NCBI GenBank assembly: GCA_026388255.1
Contig: JAPLKC010000059.1
Location: 1 to 64,000, forward strand
DNA length: 64,000 nt
Direction: 5' to 3'
Source of the DNA: Pseudomonadota bacterium
GTDB taxonomy: Bacteria; Desulfobacterota; Syntrophorhabdia; Syntrophorhabdales; Syntrophorhabdaceae
The notes beneath the pieces were generated by a model. That model saw only the letters and a list, made by a program, of their open reading frames with translations. It was not told the origin of the DNA and did no database searches. A program made the position numbers and the translations under genes. The first letter of the stretch is position 1. Each line of letters starts with the position of its first letter. Positions 52,353-62,280 of this stretch are shown here, piece by piece.

Positions 52353-54971
52353 ATGGATAATGTTGAAAAAATAACACAGTCACGAAATGAAATTTGCAGC
52401 CGGGTCCCGGTTTTAAGTCCGAACACGGAAGAAGAAGGCGGCTGCGGTGTAACCGGTTTTATCTGCTCGATTCCTGTAACCGGAAAAAACATCTTTGAAC
52501 CCTCCGTCCAGATGCATAACAGAGGCAATGGCAAAGGCGGCGGAATCGGCGCAGTAGGATTCATTCCCGAGGCAATGGGTGTTTCTAAAGAGGTGTTGCA
52601 GGATGATTACATGCTGCACATTGCCCTCCTGGATGCGAGCGTTTGTACGGAAATTGAAGATACATTCATCAAACCGTTCTTTAAAATTGATAAATCGGAA
52701 AAACTGGCCACGATTGATGATTATCGCAGTATCGGTCTTGATGTCCGGCCTCCGGATGTCATGCGTTATTTTGTCCGCGTCAGGGATGACGTCCTGGATA
52801 AATTCATTGCGGATAATCAATTCACATCCATGGATAGACGGGATGCCGAAGATGAGTTTGTTTATCAGAACAGCTTCAGGATTAATACGCACTATTATGC
52901 GTCCCTTGGTGATAAAAAGGCTTTTGTCATGTCTCACGGCAGGAATATGATGATCCTGAAAATCGTGGGTTATGCGGAAAATGTTGTCAAATACTACAAA
53001 CTGGATGATTTCAAGGCCCATGCCTGGCTGGCACATCAGCGTTATCCGACCCGGGGACGTGTCTGGCATCCGGGTGGTTGCCATCCCTTTAGCGCGCTCA
53101 ATGAAGCGCTGGTTCATAACGGTGACTTTGCGAATTATCAGGCTGTAAATGAATATTTGAAACAGCGTAACTATTTTCCTCTATTTTTGACGGATACGGA
53201 AGAAGCGGCGCTTTTGCTCGATCTCTGGAGCAGAGTATATAAATACCCGCTGGAGTACCTCATTGAGGCCATGGCGCCTACCTCGGAAATGGATTTTGAC
53301 ATGCTGCCTGTTGAAAAGCAGGAATTGTACAAAATAATTCAAACCCATCACGTGAATGCATCTCCTGACGGGCCGTGGTTCTTTATTATTGCCCGAAATG
53401 ATGTCAAAAATGATCAATTCCAACTTATCGGTATTACGGATACCGCCATGCTCCGCCCGCAGGTTTTTGCTCTACAGGATGGGGAAGTTCAAGTCGGGTT
53501 AATTTGTTCGGAAAAGCAGGCTATTGATGCAACTCTGATCTCTCTGGAGCGGGAAGATCCGCGTTTCGGCCCCATCGCCGACAAATACTGGAATGCGCGC
53601 GGCGGCAGTTATACCGATGGCGGCTCCTTTATCTTCAGCCTGAAAAATACTGTGGATGGTAAAGATCTTATCTGTACGGACAAATTCGGGAATGTGATCA
53701 AAACTCCCAAAGACAAGGTTGCCTGTGATATTGCAAAAAAGATAACGGTTACACCGGAATTCAAGCCCATTGAAGAAAAACTTGCCGCTTTGTTTGTTGA
53801 GAATGATTATTCAGCCACTGCCGATAAATTATATGCCTATGTAAAGGGCAGCATCATTGGTTTCAGTCCGGATAAATTCCGCTTCTGCATAGAGACAATT
53901 AAAAGTTATGCCAATATAAATGATGACTGTAAGCAGGCAGTTATCAATGCCTTGACGCTTTTAAATGACCGTCGATACAATACCGGCTTCATAAAGAGAA
54001 GCTCGCTGCAGCATGTTCTGAAAATCAATATAGATGAGATTCTGGACCAATCTCCCGCGATCACGGAAATGACCAATTCACGGTTCAGCCGGATTAATTT
54101 TGCAACACATGAGCAACTACGCGCGCCAAAAAACAATGAAAAAATTCTGATTATTGATGCCGAACATTTTGAACCGGAAGGAGATAAATGCGATGCGGTA
54201 ATGATTGTGAAGGCATTTAAGCTCGGCTGGAAGAATTTCATTGTTTACAAATATCGTGGTCAGCGATTTACCGGTTGCGGCTTCGGTCCAGCCACAAAAG
54301 ATGTGAGGATTGACGTTTACGGGGCTTCCGGCGATTATCTGGCATCAGGCATTGACGGCATGGAAATTTATGTTCATGGTAATGCTCAGGATCAACTCTG
54401 CCAGGTTATAAAAGAAGGCAAATTAGTGGTATACGGCGATGTTGGCCAGACATTCATGTACGGCGCCAAAGGCGGCAGTGCTTATATCATGGGCAACGCA
54501 GCGGGAAGGCCTTTGATCAATGCCGTCGGCAAGCCGCGGGTCGTTATTAACGGAACAGCGCTGGATTATCTTGCCGAATCTTTCATGGCCGGTGATCCGC
54601 TCAAGGGCGGCGGTTTTGTCATTTTGAATGGTATTGGCTTTGACGATGCAGACGGGTCGATTTACGAGTACGATTCACCATATCCCGGTTCGAATATTTT
54701 TTCTCTGGCTTCCGGTGGTGCGATTTACATCCGGGATCCACACAAGAAACTGGTTGATGAGCAGCTCAACGGTGGAGAGTTTGTTGAGATTATTGATGCA
54801 GACTGGAATCTGATCGAGCCATATCTTGAGGAGAATGAAAAACTTTTTGATATTACCATAGAAAGACTTCTAACCGTTGACGGAAATAAGAAAACGCCGG
54901 AGGAAGTATATAGAAAGATCAGACCTCTTGCTGCTGCTGTTAAAAAAGATGATGATGGCCTAGAAGAGTAA
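52353..54971 (+). CDS. Class II glutamine amidotransferase + GXGXG domain protein
   Basis: 872 residues. Residues about 31-400 are a class II amidotransferase: C31 in GGCGVTGFICSIP would become the N-terminal nucleophile after a 30-residue propeptide is removed, with QMHNRGNGKGGG and HQRYPTRGRVWHPGGCHPF following. Residues about 600-800 are the GXGXG beta-helix (GIDGMEIYVHGNAQDQ, GDVGQTFMYGAKGGSAYIMG). Together with the FMN chain it reconstructs glutamate synthase in split form. It hydrolyses glutamine to give ammonia. Confidence 0.87.
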   Translation: MDNVEKITQSRNEICSRVPVLSPNTEEEGGCGVTGFICSIPVTGKNIFEPSVQMHNRGNGKGGGIGAVGFIPEAMGVSKEVLQDDYMLHIALLDASVCTEIEDTFIKPFFKIDKSEKLATIDDYRSIGLDVRPPDVMRYFVRVRDDVLDKFIADNQFTSMDRRDAEDEFVYQNSFRINTHYYASLGDKKAFVMSHGRNMMILKIVGYAENVVKYYKLDDFKAHAWLAHQRYPTRGRVWHPGGCHPFSALNEALVHNGDFANYQAVNEYLKQRNYFPLFLTDTEEAALLLDLWSRVYKYPLEYLIEAMAPTSEMDFDMLPVEKQELYKIIQTHHVNASPDGPWFFIIARNDVKNDQFQLIGITDTAMLRPQVFALQDGEVQVGLICSEKQAIDATLISLEREDPRFGPIADKYWNARGGSYTDGGSFIFSLKNTVDGKDLICTDKFGNVIKTPKDKVACDIAKKITVTPEFKPIEEKLAALFVENDYSATADKLYAYVKGSIIGFSPDKFRFCIETIKSYANINDDCKQAVINALTLLNDRRYNTGFIKRSSLQHVLKINIDEILDQSPAITEMTNSRFSRINFATHEQLRAPKNNEKILIIDAEHFEPEGDKCDAVMIVKAFKLGWKNFIVYKYRGQRFTGCGFGPATKDVRIDVYGASGDYLASGIDGMEIYVHGNAQDQLCQVIKEGKLVVYGDVGQTFMYGAKGGSAYIMGNAAGRPLINAVGKPRVVINGTALDYLAESFMAGDPLKGGGFVILNGIGFDDADGSIYEYDSPYPGSNIFSLASGGAIYIRDPHKKLVDEQLNGGEFVEIIDADWNLIEPYLEENEKLFDITIERLLTVDGNKKTPEEVYRKIRPLAAAVKKDDDGLEE

Positions 54972-54993
54972 ATCTAATACAAAAGGTGCTTTT

Positions 54994-57579
54994 ATGATTT
55001 CCATATCCAGTGTCAGCACCGGCATTAAAGGATTGGACAAAACTCTTAATTACCTGCAAATGGGCGATAATGTAGTCTTTCAGGTCGAAGACATTGAAGA
55101 TTACAAAAAATTCGTCAATCCTTACATAGAAAACGCCTTGGAAAAAGGGCGGCGCATTGTTTACATGCGCTTTGCTAAACACCCGCCTATTATAGAATCC
55201 ACCGGCAAAGTCACGATTTATAAACTTAACGCCGATATAGGCTTTGAATCCTTCTCAACGCAGGTTCATTATATCATCCGGCAGGAAGGACGTGATGTTT
55301 TTTATGTGTTCGATTGCCTGTCGGATCTGCTTCTTACCTGGGCTACCGATCTGATGATCGGCAACTTTTTTGTGATTACCTGCCCCTATCTTTTCGAGTT
55401 AAATACTGTCGCTTATTTTGCAATCCTGCGCAACCGGCATTCATATAAAACTATTGCCCGCATCAGAGAAACCACTCAGGTACTGCTGGATGTTTATAAT
55501 TATCAGGGTAAATTTTGCGTGCACCCCATTAAAGCCTGGCAGCGCTATTCCCCGACAATGTTTCTTCCGCACATTATGGAGAAAGACGAATTTATCCCTA
55601 TCCTGAACAGCGTTGATGCCTCAAATTTATTTTCCTGTCTTAATCAGGCAAGCGCATCCGGCGCAGAAAGAAATCTGGACTATTGGGATCGCATATTCAT
55701 ACAAGCAAAGGATATGCTGGAAAACACAGAGGGCGTGCCGGAAAAACAGAAAATGGTGGAACAGCTTTCCCGTGTTTTGATCGGCAGGGAAAAAAGAATG
55801 CTCTCCTTGATAAAAGAATATTTTACCCTTGAAGATCTTATTGAAATTAAAGAACGGCTTATCGGAACCGGTTTCATCGGCGGGAAATCCACAGGCATGT
55901 TGTTGGCGCGCAGCATTTTACGCAAAGACCCTTCTGTAAAATGGTCGGAACACTTAGAGATGCACGACTCTTTTTATATAGGTTCTGATATCTTTTATTC
56001 CTTCATCGTTCAAAACGGCTTGTGGAGAACACTAATGTCCCACAAAACAAAAGAAAACTATTTTGAAAGCGCCCTGGAATTAAAAAACAAAATGTTGAAA
56101 GGAATATTTCCGGAAGAAATCCGTGAACAATTTCAGCTAATGCTGGAATATTACGGACAGTCGCCTATCATCGTACGCTCCAGCAGTCTTCTGGAAGACG
56201 CTTTCGGCAATGCCTTTGCCGGAAAATACGAAAGTTATTTTTGCGCCAATCAGGGAACACCGGAGGAACGTTATGAGAAGTTTGTGGAGGCAGTAAGGAA
56301 AATCTTCGCAAGCACGATGAATATAGAAGCCCTCGCTTACCGTCTGAAAAGAGGACTGGACCAGCAGGATGAACAGATGGCTCTGCTGGTGCAAAGAGTG
56401 TCCGGTTCTTACCGCAAATATTATTTTTTCCCCGAGTTGGCCGGCGTCGGTCTGTCTTATAACGCCTTTGTCTGGAAAAAAGGCATGGATCCCAAGGCGG
56501 GCATGCTCAGGCTTGTTTTCGGACTGGGAACAAGGGCTGTAAACCGCATGGGAAATGACTATCCGCGCATTGTCGCTCTGGATAATCCCCTGGTTAAACC
56601 CTACGCCAAACCGGAAGATGCGGGACGTTTTTCCCAGCATTCTGTTGATGCTTTAAATCTGGAGGAAAATCTTTTTCAATCCTTATCATTTGTTGAGGTG
56701 CTCAATAAAGATCTGGAAGGGCGCTTGGACCTTATAGGTACCCGCGATATTGATGCTACTGAGCGGATGAAAGCTTTAGGCAAAAACACGGATGTGTGGA
56801 TACTTACCTTTGACGAACTGCTTTCCAGAACGGAATTCCCCGATCTTATGTCCAGGATGCTCAAACGGTTGGAATCAATCTATAACTATCCGGTGGATAT
56901 TGAATTTACAGCGAACTTCAACACGGATGGGAAAATTCAAATCAATCTGCTGCAATGCCGGCCTTTTCAGACGAAAGGTCACCATAGCCGCGTGAAAATT
57001 CCCCATAAGATCAAGAAAAATAAAATATTGCTGAAGCAGGAAGGCAATTTCATGGGTGGCAGTGTTTATGAAAATATTTCGCAGATCATTTACATCGATC
57101 CCAAAGGATACTCTGATCTCCCGCTTTCTGGAAAATATAATGTTGCCAGATTGGTGGGTAAAATAAATAAGACTATTGATAATCGGGATGAGACACCGAC
57201 GATTCTTTTCGGACCGGGCCGCTGGGGCACAACAACGCCGGCAATGGGCGTGCCGGTTACTTTTTCCGAAATCAACAATATCGCGGCTATCGCGGAAATA
57301 GCATACAAGGAAGGAAGCTTGATCCCCGATCTGTCTTTCGGCACCCATTTTTTTCAGGATATGGTGGAGATGAATATCTTTTATATGGCTATTTATCCGG
57401 AACAGGAAAAAGTTATTTTCAATACGTCCATAATGGAATCGATGCACAATATGATGGAAGAAATTGCTCCTGAGGACCGCCAATACGCCCATGTCGTTCG
57501 CTTCTATGATGTCCGGGAAAAGAAATTAATATTGCTTTCCGATATTGTAGCGCAGGAGATGGTCTGCTTCTTCGAATAA
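54994..57579 (+). CDS. KaiC-like domain fused to PEP/pyruvate-dikinase-like ATP-grasp domain (paralogue B)
   Basis: 861 residues, collinear with paralogue A (40583-43174). The N-terminus has GIKGLDKTLNYLQMGDNVVF and a Walker B-like FYVFDCLSDLL, while QVEDIEDYK replaces the P-loop. The C-terminal part has GTGFIGGKSTGMLLARSIL, SPIIVRSSSLLEDAFGNAFA and LLQCRPFQ. It follows the amidotransferase gene by 22 bp, so it belongs to the glutamate-synthase-like operon. This ties the family to nitrogen or central carbon metabolism. The reaction, if any, is unknown. Confidence 0.82.
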   Translation: MISISSVSTGIKGLDKTLNYLQMGDNVVFQVEDIEDYKKFVNPYIENALEKGRRIVYMRFAKHPPIIESTGKVTIYKLNADIGFESFSTQVHYIIRQEGRDVFYVFDCLSDLLLTWATDLMIGNFFVITCPYLFELNTVAYFAILRNRHSYKTIARIRETTQVLLDVYNYQGKFCVHPIKAWQRYSPTMFLPHIMEKDEFIPILNSVDASNLFSCLNQASASGAERNLDYWDRIFIQAKDMLENTEGVPEKQKMVEQLSRVLIGREKRMLSLIKEYFTLEDLIEIKERLIGTGFIGGKSTGMLLARSILRKDPSVKWSEHLEMHDSFYIGSDIFYSFIVQNGLWRTLMSHKTKENYFESALELKNKMLKGIFPEEIREQFQLMLEYYGQSPIIVRSSSLLEDAFGNAFAGKYESYFCANQGTPEERYEKFVEAVRKIFASTMNIEALAYRLKRGLDQQDEQMALLVQRVSGSYRKYYFFPELAGVGLSYNAFVWKKGMDPKAGMLRLVFGLGTRAVNRMGNDYPRIVALDNPLVKPYAKPEDAGRFSQHSVDALNLEENLFQSLSFVEVLNKDLEGRLDLIGTRDIDATERMKALGKNTDVWILTFDELLSRTEFPDLMSRMLKRLESIYNYPVDIEFTANFNTDGKIQINLLQCRPFQTKGHHSRVKIPHKIKKNKILLKQEGNFMGGSVYENISQIIYIDPKGYSDLPLSGKYNVARLVGKINKTIDNRDETPTILFGPGRWGTTTPAMGVPVTFSEINNIAAIAEIAYKEGSLIPDLSFGTHFFQDMVEMNIFYMAIYPEQEKVIFNTSIMESMHNMMEEIAPEDRQYAHVVRFYDVREKKLILLSDIVAQEMVCFFE

Positions 57580-57605
57580 AAATTTAATCAGCTTTTTTGA
57601 CGTCT

Positions 57606-59141
57606 TTATTCTTTTTTGCGGAATAATTTTGGATCAATTCCCAGTTTAGCAATTTTATATTGAACGATTCTTTTGGTAGTTCCCAGGATTTTCGCGGCTT
57701 TGGTTTGATTTCCCCCTGTAATATACAGAGTATCAACAATCAGAGATCTTTCCTGCGCTTCAACAAGAGAAGACAGCTTGCCGCGTTCTTTTCTCTCCAC
57801 TTTGCTTTCCCTGACATGCAAAGAGGGCGGCAGATATGAACTTTCAATGGTATCGGTATTGGATAAGAGAACCGCCCGTTCAATACAGTTTTCCAGCTCC
57901 CGCACATTACCCGGCCATTTATGGGATAAGAATGCTTCTATCGCCGCAGTGGATATTTTTTTAACATGTTTACCCATCTCCGCGCTGTACTTCAAAACAA
58001 AATGATCAGCTAAAAGTATGATATCGCTGCCTCTTTCGCGCAAAGGGGGCAGATATACGGGAAAAACATTCAGGCGGTAAAATAAATCAGCGCGAAAACG
58101 TTCCGCCAGAATGTCCTGTTCCAGGTTTCTGTTTGTCGCCGCGATAATGCGGACATCAACATTAACAACTCTTGAAGAACCAAGCGGCTGAAATCTTTTT
58201 TCCTGCAAAACGCGCAAAAGCTTTACCTGAGCGGCAGCGGAAAGTTCTCCTACTTCATCTAAGAAAATAGTACCCCCGTTGGCTTCTTCAAAACGCCCGC
58301 GACGCTGTTGCAGTGCGCCGGTAAATGCTCCTCTTTCATGACCGAAAAGTTCGCTTTCAATCAGTGTGTCAGGAATTGCCGTGCAATTAACCTGCACCAG
58401 AGGCCCGGCCTTACGCGGAGAGTTCATATGAATTGCATTAGCGATCAATTCCTTGCCCGTTCCAGTCTCTCCTGTTATTAAAACAGTTGTTCTGGAATCG
58501 GCTACCTGGGCGATTAAACCGAATACTTCCTGCATGGGTTTGGAATGGCCTATAATATCTATCGAAGGCGCTCGTGAGCTACCGACAATTTTTCTCAACC
58601 GCCTGTTTTCTTCTTCTAAAGCTCTGACATGGACAAATTTGGCCATTAATTCCGATACAGCGGAAAGCATCGCCAGTTCCTTGTCCAGATTTTTCACTTC
58701 GCGGGCGACCTTATCGGCAGATAAAACACCAACAACATGGTCATCATACATAATGGGAACACAAAGAAATGCCAGTTCCGACCTGTTTAAGTGACGCCGT
58801 GCACCGGTACGGTCTAAAAAGTGAGTGGCGTGCCCCAGATTAGCCACAGCCATTGGTCTTCCTGTCTGGGCGACTTCGCCGGTAATGCCTTCTCCGGGTT
58901 TGTATGTCACATCCATTCCTTCGATATTTACATCATGGGCAATATCCAGCCAGACCTCATTTTTTTCGCGGTCAAACAGAGAGATCATCCCTCTCTGCAT
59001 TCCCAGACGTAAACTCATTTCCTGCAGAACCTGCTCCAGTCCGTCACGCAAGTCTGCAGGCCGGGCTAATATTTTAGCTATTGCGTGCAAAGCGGCCAGT
59101 TCTTCATAACTATGAATACTCAATTTGCGCTCTTTCTCCAA
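57606..59141 (-). CDS. nifA: NifA-like sigma-54-dependent activator
   Basis: 511 residues. GAF domain about 20-170 ([40 protein letters not shown] as in NifA); AAA+ domain about 195-430 with [15 protein letters not shown], the sigma-54 contact ERGAFTGA and FLDEVGEL; C-terminal Fis-like [23 protein letters not shown]. It activates RNA polymerase-sigma-54 from upstream sites. No nif genes are in the window, so its target may be the operon with tandem -24/-12 elements that ends 26 bp away. Whether it senses nitrogen or oxygen is not visible. Confidence 0.87.
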   Translation of the reverse strand: MEKERKLSIHSYEELAALHAIAKILARPADLRDGLEQVLQEMSLRLGMQRGMISLFDREKNEVWLDIAHDVNIEGMDVTYKPGEGITGEVAQTGRPMAVANLGHATHFLDRTGARRHLNRSELAFLCVPIMYDDHVVGVLSADKVAREVKNLDKELAMLSAVSELMAKFVHVRALEEENRRLRKIVGSSRAPSIDIIGHSKPMQEVFGLIAQVADSRTTVLITGETGTGKELIANAIHMNSPRKAGPLVQVNCTAIPDTLIESELFGHERGAFTGALQQRRGRFEEANGGTIFLDEVGELSAAAQVKLLRVLQEKRFQPLGSSRVVNVDVRIIAATNRNLEQDILAERFRADLFYRLNVFPVYLPPLRERGSDIILLADHFVLKYSAEMGKHVKKISTAAIEAFLSHKWPGNVRELENCIERAVLLSNTDTIESSYLPPSLHVRESKVERKERGKLSSLVEAQERSLIVDTLYITGGNQTKAAKILGTTKRIVQYKIAKLGIDPKLFRKKE

Positions 59142-59194
59142 AATAATTTTTTGTACTTTTGTTCATAGCAGGTTCAGCTATTCTTGAAAATATT

Positions 59195-59214
59195 TTGGAA
59201 CAAAATTGTTCCAA
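59195..59214. promoter_or_regulatory. Perfect palindrome upstream of the NifA-like gene
   Basis: TTGGAACAA and TTGTTCCAA are perfect 9-bp arms around AA, 54 bp before the start codon. This is the size and symmetry of a dimeric repressor or activator operator. No other copy was found in the window. Confidence 0.5.
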
Positions 59215-59340
59215 TAGCAATAGTTTTTCGCCTTTTTTAAATAAATTCGAATGAAAAGCCCTTGCTGTTTTTGCTTACCCGTTGTTACAGCCTATCTTAT
59301 CGATTTTCAGAGGAGGTTAAAGTCCATGAATTGAACATCA

Positions 59341-59425
59341 AAGACCGGCAACAGTTTACAAGGATTAATGGGCTTTCTAAAGCTATCCGTATTCCCCCAA
59401 TGTCAAGAATAAAGATTTGACCCCC
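59341..59425. repeat. Interspersed repeat A, copy 1
   Basis: About 85 bp similar to 63817-63904; the last 27 bases (59398-59424) are identical in both. It ends AAAGATTTGACCCC, reminiscent of the CAAGACCTGACCCC element. Confidence 0.65.
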
Positions 59426-59442
59426 ATGATTCTATTGACTTT

Positions 59443-59515
59443 TCCTTGCATTTTTATAAAGTTTGGAGCAAAATGGAAAGAAAAAAGGGGCGGCAGGGCA
59501 GGAAGATTTTCTTGG
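59443..59515. repeat. Interspersed repeat B, copy 1 (3' part only)
   Basis: TCCTTGCATTTTTAT, AAGTTTGGAG and AAAATGGAAAGAAAAAAGGG match the 3' halves of the copies at 61211 and 62281. The 5' half with the palindrome is missing here. The gap 59142-59556 holds these repeats and the palindrome but no gene. Confidence 0.65.
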
Positions 59516-59556
59516 AACGTTCCCACATCTAACCCTAAATGTCAAATGGAGAAAAT

Positions 59557-60048
59557 ATGAGTAAACTTCCGGGGTACAGAAAATGTTTTTTCTGCAGCAA
59601 AGAGGAGCCGACAGGCGTAAAACTTATATTACGATATCAGGAAGGGACGGTAATATGTGACTTTACACTTGAGAGAAGATTCCAGGGATTCAACGGGATT
59701 GCGCACGGAGGTATTGTAGCTGGGATACTTGACGAACTTATGTGGTGGACTATTGCTGTTGAAACAAGGAAGGCGTCTATGACCAGGAAAATGGAGGTTG
59801 AACTCCTGCAGCCGGTCAGATGCGATAAACATTATACAGCAAAGGGAAAACTGCTGAAACACGGACATGATACCTTCTGGGTTTCATGCACAATAGAAGA
59901 TGATACGGGAAAGGCAACAGCTAAGGGAACGGCTGTTTTTAAACTCGCAAAAGACGTTGAATTGCATGATATGATAGATGATCTCGATTTTACGCGTGTT
60001 GCACCGGAAATAAGAGAAATTTTTACCGATATATCCACACACATATAA
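59557..60048 (+). CDS. PaaI-type hotdog thioesterase
   Basis: 163 residues from the ATG at 59557, which follows ATGGAGAAA. Hotdog-fold active-site helix GIAHGGIVAGILDELMWWTI, with strands LQPVRCDKHYTAKGKLLK and DTGKATAKGTAVFKL after it. An N-terminal CFFCSKEEPTG pair of cysteines may bind zinc. It probably hydrolyses acyl-CoA thioesters in the cytoplasm. Stand-alone gene between repeat copies. Confidence 0.85.
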   Translation: MSKLPGYRKCFFCSKEEPTGVKLILRYQEGTVICDFTLERRFQGFNGIAHGGIVAGILDELMWWTIAVETRKASMTRKMEVELLQPVRCDKHYTAKGKLLKHGHDTFWVSCTIEDDTGKATAKGTAVFKLAKDVELHDMIDDLDFTRVAPEIREIFTDISTHI

Positions 60049-60127
60049 CGCATATGTTAAAGAAGGGTTAAATTCCGTCCGCGCAAAACCTGATTTTAGG
60101 AGGATTCGGCAAATAGGCAGTATTAAC

Positions 60128-61126
60128 ATGAATTTACTAAAACAATACTCTTTAAGGTTGCATTGTATTACCTGTATATTTATCATGTCGTTTCTTCCAA
60201 TAACTCATCATGCTGTCATGGCAGCCGAAATAAACGCACTCACCCCTTTGACGGAACATTTTTCGTTAGGCATAAAGACACGACATTTCTTTAACAGCCA
60301 TACCTCATACGAATTCGGCAACCCATTTCCTCCATATCAGGCTCCTCTCAGCAGACTGGAATTCCCCTTGGATTCGTGGTGGGGCGGGGTAGAACTGAGG
60401 TTGAGCTACCCCAGATTCTCTATAGGCGGTGAAGTGCTCAGCAATGCGCTTGGGGATGCTAAAGGACGTTTCGTAGACTCGGATTGGGATGATGATGCTG
60501 CGCCTGCTCTTAAGACCATCTACAGTGAATCCAGTTGTCGTATGGAGCCCAGCTATATGGTCAGGGCCGATATAGATATGGAAGTCTCAGACTGGCTGGG
60601 GTTGCCTCAATGGTTCAGCCTGCGCCCGGTTGTGGGATTCCGTTATCAGAATTTTCACATGGTTACCCATGACGGGACACAGTACACACCCTTCGATGGG
60701 AAACCTCCTGTTGCCCTGCCGGGAAACGGGATTCGTTTTAAACAGACATACTGGCAATATTTTACTGGGATACGTTCAAATATCGATATAGGACAATTAA
60801 CGAATATATCCTCCCTGAAGCTCCTTCTGCAACTCGACTGGGCTTACGTGGAAGGCAGCAACGAAGACCATCATCTATTCAGAGCAGGCAACAGGTTCAC
60901 ATATGAAAATACGTACGGATATGCATGGCATGCCTCTGTCGGTATTAAAAAAGGTTTGACAAACAACCTTACCCTGGGTCTTGAACTGGACTATCTCCGG
61001 ATATCAACAACCGGCTCTCACCGTTTGGTCAACGATCCCCTTGGCATTGATTTCGGCTTTTCGCACGGGGTCAAGGTCTGGTCGGATCAATCAAACATTT
61101 CACTGTCTTTGGAATATAGATTTTAA
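60128..61126 (+). CDS. Omptin-family outer membrane protein (protease/adhesin)
   Basis: 332 residues; N-terminal export signal and terminal aromatic residue (LEYRF) fit a ten-strand outer membrane barrel. FVDSDWDDDAAP matches the DSDW motif of OmpT (metal/catalytic aspartates), and VEGSNEDHHLFRAGNRFTYE matches the segment bearing the Asp-His pair. Both catalytic elements seem kept, so protease activity is possible. The N-terminal leader is longer than in OmpT. Omptins cleave between basic residues and need LPS. Unexpected outside gammaproteobacteria. Confidence 0.72.
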   Translation: MNLLKQYSLRLHCITCIFIMSFLPITHHAVMAAEINALTPLTEHFSLGIKTRHFFNSHTSYEFGNPFPPYQAPLSRLEFPLDSWWGGVELRLSYPRFSIGGEVLSNALGDAKGRFVDSDWDDDAAPALKTIYSESSCRMEPSYMVRADIDMEVSDWLGLPQWFSLRPVVGFRYQNFHMVTHDGTQYTPFDGKPPVALPGNGIRFKQTYWQYFTGIRSNIDIGQLTNISSLKLLLQLDWAYVEGSNEDHHLFRAGNRFTYENTYGYAWHASVGIKKGLTNNLTLGLELDYLRISTTGSHRLVNDPLGIDFGFSHGVKVWSDQSNISLSLEYRF

Positions 61127-61210
61127 ATGTGTGTGGATACAGGAGGGACATCCTTAACGATTTCACTTTTTGTTTTGCTTTTGACCGAGGCGTTTTTTTT
61201 GATGAATAAC

Positions 61211-61425
61211 AAGACAGGGCAAGCCTTTCCGGGGAGTTTAAATTTTGCTATCACTGTGATAGCAAAATTAAAAAGGCCTCGCGCCTTTACGAACAATCCC
61301 ACCTTTTCCGATAAAAATATCCTTGCATTTTTATGAAGTTTGGAGGCAAACGTTTAAATTTGCCGAAGGCAAACAAATGGAAAGAAAAAGGGGCGGCATG
61401 GCAGGAAGAATTTCTTTGGCGGGGG
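61211..61425. repeat. Interspersed repeat B, copy 2, with perfect palindrome
   Basis: Full copy: AAGCCTTTCCGGGGAGTTTA, a palindrome at 61241-61269 (14-bp arms AATTTTGCTATCAC / GTGATAGCAAAATT around T), then CCTTGCATTTTTATGAAGTT, TGGAGG and AAATGGAAAGAAAAAGGGGC. No gene is seen in 61127-61645; frames there run through the repeat. Confidence 0.7.
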
Positions 61426-61645
61426 AAGGATATTTACTTATTTGTGGGCATCCATTTTGCGAACATTCACACCCCGTCCCACAACTAGCTTCTGCTCCGA
61501 TGATTTTGTGCATTTTGAGCAGTGAAGTGCACAAAATGCAGATTTTATGTGCAGTAGCTGTTGACTGTTTTGGCTGGGTCAAAACTCTCCGCTCTTTTCC
61601 GGCCAATACGATTTTTGATGGATAAAAAGGCGTGGGGAATTTTAA

Positions 61646-61900
61646 CTATCTTTTATAAAGCTCTCTTCTGTGGCCTACTCGCAAGACCACAATATCTTTA
61701 TCTTCCATATCAAAAATAATTCTGTAATCTCCTACTCTAAACCTGTAGCTGCCAAGGCTCGAATCCGTAAGGCTTTCAGCATAACTCAACGGATCATCCA
61801 AATAACGCATAAGCGCCTTGCCGATCCTTTTCTTTTCATTATCATCAAGTTTCTTAATATCTCTTTGGGCTCTTTGTGTATATACAAACCTGTATTTCAC
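61646..61900 (-). CDS. RelE/ParE-family toxin
   Basis: 84 residues: FVYTQRAQRDIKKLDDNEKK, then GSYRFRVGDYRIIFDMEDKD and VLRVGHRRELY. The conserved YR(F)RVGDYRIIF core and basic C-terminal motif are those of RelE mRNA interferases. Its start overlaps the antitoxin stop by 4 bp. Confidence 0.88.
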   Translation of the reverse strand: MKYRFVYTQRAQRDIKKLDDNEKKRIGKALMRYLDDPLSYAESLTDSSLGSYRFRVGDYRIIFDMEDKDIVVLRVGHRRELYKR

Positions 61901-62097
61901 TCCCCGAAAACCTCTTTGTGGGTTTTAATTCTCCCTGTTTTGTAATCTGCCCTTGCCTCTCTGATACTTTCCAGATACTCAGGAGAAGTTGCCGCAAGAA
62001 GATCCTCCAGAAAGGAATCTCTTTCTTTTTTCTTCATTGTCTTTATTGCTTTTATAAGTTCTTCCCGGCTTAAATCTACTTTTACGGTATTGAGCAT
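61897..62097 (-). CDS. Antitoxin partner of RelE
   Basis: 66 residues. MLNTVKVDLSREELIKAIKT then an acidic-basic amphipathic part with ESIREARADYKTG. Position, size and 4-bp overlap with the relE-type gene make it the cognate antitoxin; its own family is not obvious (DUF-type helical antitoxin). Confidence 0.75.
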   Translation of the reverse strand: MLNTVKVDLSREELIKAIKTMKKKERDSFLEDLLAATSPEYLESIREARADYKTGRIKTHKEVFGE

Positions 62098-62280
62098 ATG
62101 GAAACCTCGCTATTTAAACTTTCCTAAGTATATCATTTTATGCAAAATGTGGAAATTATTAAATTGTTCCATGCTTCTCCTTGCCGAAGTATTTTTTAAT
62201 GGATAAAAAACCGACAAGAGAGATTACACCGGAGACGTATCATAAATACGTTCAATCCATCAATTTTAAACGTGGAGCGA

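Noticed and set aside
61323-61625. 100-codon plus-strand frame after the omptin
   Set aside because: Runs through repeat B and has no protein-like pattern.
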